From contig JADZBP010000129.1 in the NCBI GenBank assembly GCA_020852055.1, forward strand, positions 1-64,000: a stretch of DNA of 64,000 nt, written 5' to 3'. Below the pieces are notes generated by a model, which saw nothing but the letters and a program-made list of their open reading frames with translations, had not been told where the DNA came from and searched no databases. This document shows positions 8,165 through 18,400 of this stretch, piece after piece. Within the stretch, counting starts at the first letter, position 1. Each line of letters opens with the position of its first letter. The DNA is from Candidatus Latescibacterota bacterium. Its GTDB lineage: Bacteria; Latescibacterota; UBA2968; UBA8231. Both the position numbers and the translations under genes were made by a program.

Positions 8165-9721
8165 CTAGTAATTCGCTTCGTAGACCACCAGGCGGTCCCC
8201 GGCGCAGATGGTGTTGTGGGCGATTTGGATCTCGTATACGGGTTTCAGGAAGGGGCACTCCCGGACCAGCTGGGGGTACCAGGTGGGCATGATCACCACG
8301 AAGGAGGGTTTTTCCTCGCTGAGCAGGCGCCGCACCCCGGCGTCGGCCGGCCCGCCCGCCGGCAGATAGGCCAGCGCCCCGGGCGTCACCAACCCGGTGG
8401 TGTCGAGCACCCGGCGGCGGGAGAAATAGGCGATGGCGCCCACGTCGTGGCTGGCGATCAGGGCCTCGGCCGGGGTGTTGCGCGCGAGCCAGCGGCCCAT
8501 ACTCACCTGCATGTCCTCGATATTGGTCACGTTCCAGCCGTAAAGCTGGGCGTACCCGGGCAGCCCCACCAACAACTGCAGGAAGACCAGCCCCCAGATG
8601 GCGGGCCTCCCCCAGCGCTGCAGGCGCCGCCAGACGGCAAAGTCGCGGCCCTCGGCCAGCAGTTCCCAGGCCCAGTGCAGGCCCAGCAGGCCCAGCAGGG
8701 TTAGCAGCGGGATCAGGTGCGCCGCGTACCGCCCGTGTTGGAAGAGCGCCCCTTTGAAAGGCGCCAGCATGCCGCGGAAGAGCGGGAAACTCACCACCAC
8801 CAGGAGCAGCAGCCACGAGGCGCTGCGCCGCCGCAGCACCGCCACCAGGCCCAGGGGGACCAGGCAGGCCAGCACCAGGTTGTTCTCGGCGCTGAAGGCG
8901 ACCAACTCCCGGGCCTGGAGCAGCGGATAGTAGAGCATGGTCTTGGCCACCCGCAGCCAGTCGCCGGCGGCCAGGGCCCCGGTCAGGCCGTAGGGGCCCA
9001 CCTTGGCGTAGAAGGTATTGGGGAGCGGTTTGCCCAGGGTCTGCAGATTGAAGGCGACGAAGGGCGCCAGCAGGCCGGCGTACAGCCAGAGATGCTTCCA
9101 GGGCAGGGGGTGCCCCAGCCGCCAGCGGTCGACCAGCACCAGGGGGAAGAGCAGCAGGCACTCGGGCCGGGCCAGGGCGGCCAGGGCCAGGGCGGCGGTG
9201 CCCCGGGGGCAGGGCGCTCCTTCGAGGGTTTCGAGATGCCGGCAGCATCCGTACAGCGACAGGGCGGTGTAGAGCAGCACCTCCATGCCCGACAGGCTAC
9301 CCCACACCAGGCGCGGGGTGAGCACCACCACCAGCCCCCCGGCCAGGGCCCAGCCGCGTTCGAGGTCCAGGCTGCGGCCCAAGCGCGCGGTCAATAAGCC
9401 GGCGAGCCATAGCAGGATGACCCCCAGCGCCTTGGCGCTCCACACCACCTCGAAGGGCAGCCAGTAGAGCAGCGCCAGCGCCAGGGTCCACAGCGGCGCC
9501 GTGGAGGCCGAAACCACCTCTCCGGGGTTGAAGGAGAAACCCTGGCCTTCGACCAGATTGCGGGCGAACTGCAGGTGAATCCACGCATCGTCGAGCGGAA
9601 AGCCCCAGCGGCCGGCCAGCACCTGCTCCTGCCAGAGGAAGAGCCCGGCAGCAGCCAGCACCGCCAGGGCCAGCAGCGCCGCTTCAGACCTGCGCCAGGA
9701 CATCCAGCAGGCGCTCCACAT
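8165..9721 (-). CDS. polytopic membrane glycosyltransferase-like protein (PMT/ArnT/AftB-like)
   Basis: 'WGFPLDDAWIHLQFARNLVEGQGFSFNPGE' DD motif after first TM; many hydrophobic helices; C-terminal soluble domain. Confidence 0.7.
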   Translation of the reverse strand: MWSACWMSWRRSEAALLALAVLAAAGLFLWQEQVLAGRWGFPLDDAWIHLQFARNLVEGQGFSFNPGEVVSASTAPLWTLALALLYWLPFEVVWSAKALGVILLWLAGLLTARLGRSLDLERGWALAGGLVVVLTPRLVWGSLSGMEVLLYTALSLYGCCRHLETLEGAPCPRGTAALALAALARPECLLLFPLVLVDRWRLGHPLPWKHLWLYAGLLAPFVAFNLQTLGKPLPNTFYAKVGPYGLTGALAAGDWLRVAKTMLYYPLLQARELVAFSAENNLVLACLVPLGLVAVLRRRSASWLLLLVVVSFPLFRGMLAPFKGALFQHGRYAAHLIPLLTLLGLLGLHWAWELLAEGRDFAVWRRLQRWGRPAIWGLVFLQLLVGLPGYAQLYGWNVTNIEDMQVSMGRWLARNTPAEALIASHDVGAIAYFSRRRVLDTTGLVTPGALAYLPAGGPADAGVRRLLSEEKPSFVVIMPTWYPQLVRECPFLKPVYEIQIAHNTICAGDRLVVYEANY

Positions 9722-10811
9722 CCCCGCTGCTGTTGTACAGGTGCCCCGAAACCCGCACCCGGCCGAACTCGCCCCAGACCAGCACCTGGTGTTTGGCCAG
9801 GGCCTGCTGCAGCCCCTTGGCGTCCTCGGCCAGGAAACAGGTATTGCCCGAGCGGGAGGCCCGGCGCGAGGGCGAGATCACCGTGCGCCCGGCTTTCTGC
9901 AGCCCCGCATCGATGTATTCGGAGAGGTTGCGGGCGTGCGCCTCGACCCGCTCCATGCCCAGGTCGAGCAGGATGCCCAGGGCCCGGTCGAGGAACATCA
10001 CCACCACCATCGCCGGATTGCCCGGCTCCAGTTTCTCCGGCATGGCCTTGACCGGCGCCTCGGGATGGCGCTCGGCGCCCTGGGCCGGCCACACCGCCAG
10101 GTTGTGCCAGCCGAAGGCGCTGTCCTCGATACGCGCCTCGGCCCGCTCGCTCAGGTACATGGGCGCCACGCCGTGGGTGGCCAGCATCCACTTGTAGGAG
10201 CTGCTGACACACAGGTCGGTGAGCCCGGCCCCCACCTGCACCACCCCCGAGGCATGGGTGGCGTCCACCGCCAACAGGGTGTCCTTGCCCTTGAGGCCGG
10301 CGGAGAGTTTGGCGATATCGAGGTCCTGACCGGTGTAGAAGCTGACCTGGCTCACCGCCAGCACCCGGGTCCGTTCGTCGACGGCGGCCAGCAGCTCCTC
10401 CTCGTCCACCTCCCAGTCCTCGTGGGCCACCATGCGCACTTCCACCCCCAGGGCGCGCAGGTTGCGCCAGGCGTACGCCACGGAGGGGAACTCGAGGTTG
10501 GTGGTGACCACATTGTCCCCCGGCTTCCAGTCCAGACCGCGCGCCAGCCAGCTCATGCCCTCCGCTGCCGAAGGCACAAAGGCCACCCGTTTGGCGGGCA
10601 CCCCCCACAGGCGCCCCATCTTTTCGCGGCAGGCCTCGCCGCGGGCGTAGACCAGCTGCCGGCCCGGATCGCCGCCGCTCTTGAGCTGGGTGAATTCGCG
10701 GTACACCTCGTCGTGGATCTTCAGCCAGGGGGACTCCCCCCCGGTGCACAGGTGGGTCACCCCGTCCAGGCCGACAAAAGCCTCGGGGGAAAGCAGTGGC
10801 TCGATCTTCAT
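9684..10811 (-). CDS. aminotransferase class V-fold PLP-dependent enzyme
   Basis: 'VVTTNLEFPSVAYAWRNL', 'LLAVDATHASGVVQVGAGLTDLCVSSSYKWMLATHGVAPMYL' (SSYKW PLP lysine). Confidence 0.88.
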   Translation of the reverse strand: MKIEPLLSPEAFVGLDGVTHLCTGGESPWLKIHDEVYREFTQLKSGGDPGRQLVYARGEACREKMGRLWGVPAKRVAFVPSAAEGMSWLARGLDWKPGDNVVTTNLEFPSVAYAWRNLRALGVEVRMVAHEDWEVDEEELLAAVDERTRVLAVSQVSFYTGQDLDIAKLSAGLKGKDTLLAVDATHASGVVQVGAGLTDLCVSSSYKWMLATHGVAPMYLSERAEARIEDSAFGWHNLAVWPAQGAERHPEAPVKAMPEKLEPGNPAMVVVMFLDRALGILLDLGMERVEAHARNLSEYIDAGLQKAGRTVISPSRRASRSGNTCFLAEDAKGLQQALAKHQVLVWGEFGRVRVSGHLYNSSGDVERLLDVLAQV

Positions 10812-12427
10812 GGCTGGCCTCCTCGCGGCAAACGCGCGCGCTCGATGATACGTCTGAAATTCTCTCCCAGGATCTTCTTCTTGCTCGCCAAAGGCAGATC
10901 CGCCCACACCACCCACCCCAGTTGCTGCCGGGGGTCGCGCATGGGCGCATCGGTGCCGAAGAGCACATGTTCGTCGTCGGTGGCGCCCACCAGATACTCG
11001 ACGATGCGGTTGCACACCGGGGTCAGGGTCAGTTCGGCGTACACGTTGGGGTGCTGGCGGATGCAGGCCGCCACCTCTTCGGCGAAATCGTAACTGCCCC
11101 CCGAATGGGCGATGACCCAGCTCATCTCGGGGAAACGCGCCGCCAGCCGGCCCACCGCCGGCACCCCGCCGGTGTGCGGGGCCAGGTGCAGCAGGGCGTA
11201 GAGCTGGTGCTGGTTGCCGAATTCCCACCAGGGGGTGAAACCCTCATCCTCGTAGGAGAGGTTCATGCGCACGTAGGGTTTGAGGCCGATGAACCCCTGC
11301 TGCACATGCCGCTTCTGGATCTCGGCGCCCATCGCCGCGCGGCTCATGTGGGTGGGATCGATGGTGGCCAGGCCGAGGATTTCGCCGCCAAAACGCTGCA
11401 TCGCGCGCCAGACGACTTCGTTGCCGTCCTCGGCGTCGGTGCAGACCGGGCCGTGCCAGCTCATCATGGCGATGCGGGATATGCCGCACCAGTGGTTCAC
11501 CTCCAGCATGCCCTCGGCGTCGCCGCGGTACATGATGTAGTTGCCCCCGGCCGCCTGACCCCCCTCGTGCAGGACGTGGGCGTGGGCGTCGAAGACCAAT
11601 ACCGATTGCGGCCGCCCGGCGCGGGCGTCAGCGACACATACGTCCTCGGGCCGGCGCGCCGGGGCTGGCGCTGCGGGTCCCTGGCCTTTGAGCAGCCGGC
11701 GCAGGTTCTCCCCGGCGATGCGGCGTTTGCTGGCCTCGGGCAGTTGGGCGTAGTCGACAAAGGTGCGCGCTGCGCCCGGCGACTTCTCCGTACCCCCGGT
11801 GCCGAAGAGCAGGCGTTCGTCCCCGAACTGGGCGGCGTACACCTCCAGCCCCCGGTTGATCTGGTACGCCGAGAATTCGAGGTGCAGGTTCGGGTGTAAC
11901 TGCATCAGGCGGTGCACGTGGCGCTGGTGCGGCCACACCGCGTCGGTGAGCAGCACCGGCAACTGCGGGTAGCGCCGCAACAGATCGTGGAAGACGGCGA
12001 AATAGTCCTGCCCTCCCACCCAACCAGGATCGACCAGGGTGAGGATTTTCGCTTCCTGCAGCGCCGCGAAGGTGGGGCCCATCACCTGCTCGTGCAGGGA
12101 GTAATTGCCCGGCACCAGGCGCACCGCCCGCACCCCGGCCTCTTCCATGGCCCGCAACATCTCCTCGGCGGTCCCGTACCAGTCGGGCTGGCCCAGGGGC
12201 AGGATGCTCCACACCGGAAAGAGCCGGCCCGGCGCCCTGGCGACCTCCGTACCCAGGCGGGCATTGCCGTAGAGCGGGTCATAGGAGTGGGCCAGCATAT
12301 GGCTGACCAGGGAACCGGCGACCTCGGCCAGGTCCAGGTCCTCCAGCCACTGCTCGGTGGACCAGCGGATGCGTCTGTGCTTCTGCGGCCGCTGGCCGAT
12401 CTTGGCGTTGCAGTCGAAGTAGAGCAT
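10808..12427 (-). CDS. tandem amidohydrolase-2 (TIM-barrel) protein, two domains
   Basis: C-terminal half 'VFDAHAHVLHEGG', 'WVIAHSGGSYDFAEEVA', 'VLFGTDAPMRDPRQQLGWV'; N-terminal half aligns by eye but lacks metal motifs. Confidence 0.85.
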   Translation of the reverse strand: MLYFDCNAKIGQRPQKHRRIRWSTEQWLEDLDLAEVAGSLVSHMLAHSYDPLYGNARLGTEVARAPGRLFPVWSILPLGQPDWYGTAEEMLRAMEEAGVRAVRLVPGNYSLHEQVMGPTFAALQEAKILTLVDPGWVGGQDYFAVFHDLLRRYPQLPVLLTDAVWPHQRHVHRLMQLHPNLHLEFSAYQINRGLEVYAAQFGDERLLFGTGGTEKSPGAARTFVDYAQLPEASKRRIAGENLRRLLKGQGPAAPAPARRPEDVCVADARAGRPQSVLVFDAHAHVLHEGGQAAGGNYIMYRGDAEGMLEVNHWCGISRIAMMSWHGPVCTDAEDGNEVVWRAMQRFGGEILGLATIDPTHMSRAAMGAEIQKRHVQQGFIGLKPYVRMNLSYEDEGFTPWWEFGNQHQLYALLHLAPHTGGVPAVGRLAARFPEMSWVIAHSGGSYDFAEEVAACIRQHPNVYAELTLTPVCNRIVEYLVGATDDEHVLFGTDAPMRDPRQQLGWVVWADLPLASKKKILGENFRRIIERARLPRGGQP

Positions 12428-12430
12428 CGT

Positions 12431-14521
12431 TCAGGCAGGGACCTCCAACCCCATCCGCTCCATGATATTGAATAACATACGCGTGAACTGCACATCCCGC
12501 CCCAGCACGTGGGAGGAGAGCACACTGCCGGCGGCAAAGACCAGCCCCTGCCCCGGCGCCTCGCGCAGGACCATCTCGCTGGCCATCTCGCCCTGGTACT
12601 GGTGGTTGTCGTAGTCGAGCACCGTCGAGCCGGGCAGCAAGGCGCGGGCGAGCACCGTGTCGGCCGGGTTGGCCGGGTGGGTCGGGTCCGGTTCGGGCCG
12701 GCCCGCCTGGTCCGGGTACCGGCTCAGGCCGGGCCGGCCACAACGGGCGTACAGGGAGGGCAGACTCAGGTCCGTCTCGTACCCGGCAGCCTGGTCGGCA
12801 AAGGGGAAGGCGGTCTGCACCCGCCGCGGCGCGGCAAAGGCCCAGTGGTGCGGCGCCAGCACCTCGTACCCGGCGCGCGGGCCGTCGAGGGGCGGGGTGG
12901 TCCAGCCGTTGCTCGCCCCGCCCAGCAGGCCCCACTCGGGATAACCCGCTTCGCGCATCGTCGCTCCGGGCTGCCCGTCGAGCTGGTGGTGGTGGGCGGC
13001 GTGGACCATGGGGTCGCAGGTGATGCCGGCCGCGGGCAGGCGCGCGTGTTTGCGCACCTCCATCACCCCGTTGCGCTGGTCCAGGCTCACCCGCCAGTAC
13101 GCGGTGTTGCCAGAGAGCGAGAGGATGTGTCCCCCGCGTTCGACGAAGCGCTGCAGCCGCTGATAGTGGTCGGCGGTCCAGTACTCGCTGTGGCCGGCGA
13201 AGGCCACCACCCCATACTGGTCCAGCAGCGAGGGATCGGCTTCCAGATCCCACTCGCTGTACAGGTCGTACTCGATCCCGTGGTGGTCGAGCCAGGCGTA
13301 GAAGGGCAATTCGAACTCCACCGTGGTCCGTTCCCACAACTCGCCCGTGGCCGGCCGCCCCACCCCGTGCAGGTGGCCGAGAATGGGGTACAGCGGATGC
13401 GGATGGTACGCCCCGTAGTCGTATTCGAGGTGGTCGAAGGGACGAAAGTTGTAGGCGATGCGGGTGTTGGTGGTGCTCAGGCACATCAAGCGGTTGCGGG
13501 GTTGCCGGGGCCGCACGACGAAATAGACATGCCGCACCTGGCCCGCCTCGTCGCGCAGGCGGATGGCGTACTGGCCGCTGGGCGCGTCGATGGGCACTGG
13601 CCAGGTCTGACTCACAGGCCAGCGGCAATCCACCAGCGCATCGGCCATCAGGCGGATGGCGTGGCCGTAGTCGGGATCAGCGGCCGGATCGTAGGTGTGC
13701 CAGTCGCTGTCGGTGGTGCGGGCCGGGCCGGGCACCATACGGATGGGATAGTTGACCGGCTGGCCGTGTCGTCCATTCGCCGAGACATCGCGGCAGGGCA
13801 GGCCGTGCTGGGGATCGAATTTCCAGTGGCCGGCGCAGGGGCCGGCGGGGTCGGTGCTCTTTCTCTCGCAACGCTCCGCGATCACTGCCGGCGCTAGGGT
13901 GTGCTCATAAAGCGTCGGCCCACACAGGTCTCCGGTGAAGAGGCTGCAGGTCTGCCCCTGCGCGTCGGCCAGCGCCCCCAGGCGCAACGGACCGCTCCCC
14001 GCGACAACGCCGCCTTCCCCCTCGGCCACCAGCCGGCCATCCAGGTACAGGCGCAGCCGCCCGCCCGCGCAACAGCCCGCGGCGTGGTGCCATTCCTTCG
14101 GGGTCGCCGATCCGCCGCTGACCTGCGTTTCGCCCACCGCCCAGCAGAGTCGTTCCCCCTCCAGCCACAACCCGAAACCGCGCTGCGAGATCAGCCCGCT
14201 CCGGGGGGATAGGGCGAGCGGCCGGAACCACAGTTCCACACTGAGGTCGGTCCCCCCCTCCAGGCCGCGTTCCACGTACACATAGCTGCCCCGGTGCACC
14301 GGCTGCGGCTTCACCTCGACCGGCGGCAGCACCGCGATCACCTCGCCCTGAGCCACCTTGTCCCCGCTCAGCCGCAACACCTCGCCCCGCACCGGGCCTT
14401 CCCCGCTGAGGCGCAGGTCCACGGCTTCGCCCGGCTTCACCCTCAGGCAGCGGCTGTAGGCGTGAAAACCCGGCACCCAGGAAGGTTGGTGCGGGGGGAG
14501 GAAGGCGAGGTCCTCAACCAT
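12431..14521 (-). CDS. N,N-dimethylformamidase large-subunit-like protein with LamG/concanavalin-like insertion
   Basis: 'RLMCLSTTNTRIAYNFRPFDHLEYDYG', 'ELPFYAWLDHHGIEYDLYSEWDLE', 'FAGHSEYWTADHYQRLQRFVERGGHILSLSGNTAYWRV'; central 'VERGLEGGTDLSVELWFRPLA...EWHHAAGCCAGGRLRLYLDGRL' LamG-like. Confidence 0.75.
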   Translation of the reverse strand: MVEDLAFLPPHQPSWVPGFHAYSRCLRVKPGEAVDLRLSGEGPVRGEVLRLSGDKVAQGEVIAVLPPVEVKPQPVHRGSYVYVERGLEGGTDLSVELWFRPLALSPRSGLISQRGFGLWLEGERLCWAVGETQVSGGSATPKEWHHAAGCCAGGRLRLYLDGRLVAEGEGGVVAGSGPLRLGALADAQGQTCSLFTGDLCGPTLYEHTLAPAVIAERCERKSTDPAGPCAGHWKFDPQHGLPCRDVSANGRHGQPVNYPIRMVPGPARTTDSDWHTYDPAADPDYGHAIRLMADALVDCRWPVSQTWPVPIDAPSGQYAIRLRDEAGQVRHVYFVVRPRQPRNRLMCLSTTNTRIAYNFRPFDHLEYDYGAYHPHPLYPILGHLHGVGRPATGELWERTTVEFELPFYAWLDHHGIEYDLYSEWDLEADPSLLDQYGVVAFAGHSEYWTADHYQRLQRFVERGGHILSLSGNTAYWRVSLDQRNGVMEVRKHARLPAAGITCDPMVHAAHHHQLDGQPGATMREAGYPEWGLLGGASNGWTTPPLDGPRAGYEVLAPHHWAFAAPRRVQTAFPFADQAAGYETDLSLPSLYARCGRPGLSRYPDQAGRPEPDPTHPANPADTVLARALLPGSTVLDYDNHQYQGEMASEMVLREAPGQGLVFAAGSVLSSHVLGRDVQFTRMLFNIMERMGLEVPA

Positions 14522-15320
14522 AGGGCCCCTTGGGGTGTTTTCCCAGCGCCCGCAGCAATCGTTCGTCCGCCCCTTCCAGCACGTGCTCTGGCATATGGTA
14601 GTTGAGGAAGGGATAGAAGCGCTGCGCCACCCAGCGCCGGCCCATGGCGTGCTGCAGCAGGTAGCGCACCCTCGTCGAGGTGTTGGGCGCTCCGCGGTGC
14701 CAGCACTGGCCGTTGTGCAGGTAGATGTCACCGGCCCGGCCCAGCACCGAGACCGGGCCCCGGCCCTCGAAACAGGGGGTGGAGGGGTCATCGGGGTTGC
14801 GGCCCGAATAGTGGGAACCCGGCACGAACTGGGTGGGACCGTACTCCTCGGCTTCGACGTCGGAGAGCAGGATCTGCACCGTCATGCGGAACACCGGCAG
14901 GCGCAGGCGCGGATCGTGGCGGGGGATCTCGGCGGGTAGGGGGATCTCCACCTCGTCGTCCACGTGGAAACGGTCGATGGCCTGGCCCTGGCCGTTGCGC
15001 ACCAGGTTCTGGGCAAAGAGGTGGCACTGGGGGCCCAGCACCGCCTCGCACAGGCCGATGATCGGCTCGCGCACCAGCAGGTTGCGGAAGAGCGGGTCCA
15101 GTTCAAAGAGGCGGACCAGCACGATCTCGCCGTAGCGCAGATCGGACTGGCCCACCGGGTGGGCGTCGAAGGCGCGATCCGCCCGCTCTCGCAGTTGGGC
15201 GCACTCCCCGGCGCTGAGGACGCCGGGCAGATAGGCAAAACCGTCGCGGTAGAAGCGGTCGAGCAATTCGTCGCGTTGCTCGGGCGGCAGGGGGTGTTCG
15301 GTTGGCAGCGGAGCGGTCAT
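14514..15320 (-). CDS. phytanoyl-CoA dioxygenase (PhyH) family protein
   Basis: 'RDGFAYLPGVLSAGECAQLRERAD', 'FHVDDEVE', 'VPGSHYSGRNPDD', 'NGQCWHRGAPNTSTRVRYLL'. Confidence 0.88.
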   Translation of the reverse strand: MTAPLPTEHPLPPEQRDELLDRFYRDGFAYLPGVLSAGECAQLRERADRAFDAHPVGQSDLRYGEIVLVRLFELDPLFRNLLVREPIIGLCEAVLGPQCHLFAQNLVRNGQGQAIDRFHVDDEVEIPLPAEIPRHDPRLRLPVFRMTVQILLSDVEAEEYGPTQFVPGSHYSGRNPDDPSTPCFEGRGPVSVLGRAGDIYLHNGQCWHRGAPNTSTRVRYLLQHAMGRRWVAQRFYPFLNYHMPEHVLEGADERLLRALGKHPKGPYG

Positions 15321-15403
15321 CGGGTGCCTTCCTGTGGGTGATCAGCGGGAATGCCGCCCAAAAGATAGACCACCCCCTTCCCCGCACGCAATCAAAACAC
15401 CCC

Positions 15404-18400
15404 TCAGGGACGCACCACCTGCTGCAGCGGCCCGCTGGCCTCCACCCGCTGGCCGGCGATGGTGGCGTTGCCCGGTTCGGCGAAGACCACCTCCCACTGG
15501 TTGCCGCTGTGCCGCAGCGCCCCGGCCCGGCCCTCGAAACGCAGCCCGTCCCCCTCCCACACGATGGGTTGGGCGGACAGGAAGGCGTAGTCGGTGCCGC
15601 GCGGGGTCTGCACCTTGACCCCTGCCCCGCCGGCGAGGGTCTCATAGCTTGGCCGCGCCTCCCCCGCCTTGCGCGGGTAGAGCACCGCCAGGAACCCCTT
15701 ACCCGCCTCCTGTTGAGCCCGCAGATTGGTCAGCACCTCCAGCCATTCTTTGTCCACCAGATAGGGCACTGAAGGGTGCGCCAGGAACCGGTTGGTATCC
15801 TGGCGGGTGGACCAGTGGGCCTGGACCGGTTCGGCCATATACACCTCCAACTCCACCCCGTAGCGGCTCTTGATGCGCGCCGGGCTGCTGCTGGTGTCCA
15901 CGGCTTCGGCCAGGGTCCAGATATTCCATTCTCCCGGCAGCGGCGACTCGGATAGGAAATCGTCGCGCAGCAGGAAGTAGTTGGGGGCCGCCGGGTCCGC
16001 ATCCTTGAGCAGGAGCACCTGGCGAACCCAGCGCTGGTCCGGGATGTCCACCCGCGGGATGGGGGTGTTGGGCGGCAGCGACACCGTGTGGTCGGCGCCG
16101 TAGATGCCCTGGGCCCGCTGCAACTGCTCGCCGCGGCTGTAGTCGGCGGCGGGCAGGGTGACGAAGGCGCGGTTGTGCATGGGGTAGTCATCGGTTTCGC
16201 CCTCGCCCTTGGTTTCACTGAAGCTCTCGGTGCCCAGGGCGTAGTCGCCCGGATCGCGCTCCAGCACTGCAACCCCCGGATCAGCGGCAGTGACCGGGCG
16301 GTGATTGACACAGGCGCGGTTGAAGTACCAGGCCCCCTGGAACAGCGGGGCATACTGCGAACCGAAGTGCAACACCAGGGGCGCACCCTTGGCATAGAGC
16401 ATGAAGGAACCCTGGTCGCCGTAATTGTAGTGCTCCACCCCTTCCCCGTGCCGGAAGGCCATCCAGGTCTCGTCGGCGGAGGGGAATCCCGAACGCAGCA
16501 CCGAGCCGAAGCCGGGATAGTTGACGCTGTGCAGGGCGGGTTGCTCGCCGGGTAGCGAAGGGTCGATGACCAGCCGGCTCATCTCGTAGTAGTCGGCCCG
16601 GCCCTGCTCGCGCCAGGCCCACATCATACGCGCCGAGAAGGCCGGGTCGGTCTGCCGGGTCAGCGCCCCCAGCCAGCCGGTGAGGGGCATGAACTCCCAC
16701 GAGCCATTGCCAAAGGCCGGCAGCACCCGCAGCGCCCGGCCCCCGGCGGCGAAGCGCGGGTCGGGCGGGGTGAGGATATCCACCAGGTATTCCCAGGTCT
16801 TTTTGATCCGCGGATCGGTGAAGAGGTCGGCGGTGCCGGAGATCTTCAGCGGCGCCGCGGCCTGGAAAAGCGGGTACATCGCCGCGTCCAGCTCGTAGTG
16901 GGGGCACTCGCGCCAGGCCCCCGAGGCCAGGACCATATCCCCGAGGATGCGCTGCCCCTCGGCCTGGCCCCGCGCCCGCCACGCCGCCGCCTCCGGGTGG
17001 GTGGGCAGCACCACCGAGGCCACCGCCAGATGGTGTTCCTGGCGGGGCGGCATGTTGGGGGTGCCCAGGTGCAGGCCGCTGCCCACCGGATGCCAGTCCG
17101 GGTCGGCGACCACCAGGGCCACGAAGGCGGCCAGGCGCTGCATCTCCTCCTGCTCGGCCGGTGTGGCCCCCGGCGCCGACATCGCCGCGTCGAAGCGCAC
17201 CAGCTCGATCATGGGCTGGGCGTTGTTGGGGGCCCAGTAATCCACGTACCCCCAGCGTTCGAGGATATCCGCCGCGTATTTCCGCAGGGCCGGCAGCGCC
17301 CCCTGGGGACCGTGCAACAACTCCTCCTCCAGCCGGGCGTCGGGCTGCAGGACATAGTGTTGGGGCAGACTCAAGGTGGGTTTCAGCGAGGACTCCCAAC
17401 CCGGATCATCCAGCGCCCGGCGGCGCAGCATCTCCAGCTCCCCCTCCTTCACATAGAGCCGCGGGTAACGCACCGCCGGCCCCGGCCACGACAGGGCCCA
17501 ATCCTTCACCTTGTCGAGGGGCAGGTCCGAGTGGCGCACGAGCTGCCCGGCCAGGGCCGAGAGTCCTGCGGCCGGGAAGACCTCCGCCTCCGTCGAGAGG
17601 AAAAACGCCCACTGCCGCCGGCTGGCGGTCCGGGGCCACCCGGCTTCGAGCCGGCCCGTGTAGTACGGACTCTTTGGATCGAGACCGTCGCGCAGCCAAT
17701 CCTGGTGCACGAAGAGCGGCAGGGCGAGCAGCAGGCCGCCATCGGCGCGGGTCTCGACGTAGGAGCCCATGGGGTTGCGCCACGAGCCAATCCGGCGGGG
17801 GAAGAAGCTGAGGGTCTGGCCGCCCTCCCCCTGGTGGAAGGTGGCCGTGCGCACCGTCTCGGGCCACCAGGTGGCGTACCCCAGCACCGACACCTCCCGC
17901 CGGTTCACCCCGTATTCGATGGCCCAGTCCTTGCCCGCCGCACTTTCTTTTTCCGCCGGCCGCGGCCGTCGGGGCAGGCCCTGGACCGCCAGCCGCTGGG
18001 GGGCAAAACCCGCCACCAGCGAGAACTCGAAAAAGGCCTGCTCCTGCGCCTCGGCCCCGGTGTCGAATTCCTCGCTCACCAGCACCACCGGCTGGCCGCG
18101 CACCAGCCGCACCGTCATCGCGTACCGCCCCGCGCTCAGCTCGTACTCGGTCCGCACCTCCGCGTACACCGGGCCGTCCGCCAGCAGGGTCGTCGTGCGC
18201 GCCCTCACCTGCACCGGCCCGGCCAGCCTCCCCTGCCCCAGCCACCGGCCCGCTGCCCCCCGCACCGCCAGCAGGGGCGCCGCAACCTCACCCATCACCA
18301 CCGGCACGGCAAAACGCTCCGCCCCCGGAGCGGGCAGGCGCACCGCCACCACCCCGGCATCCAGCACCAGGTTTTGCCCCTCTACCTGCGCCAGACTGCC

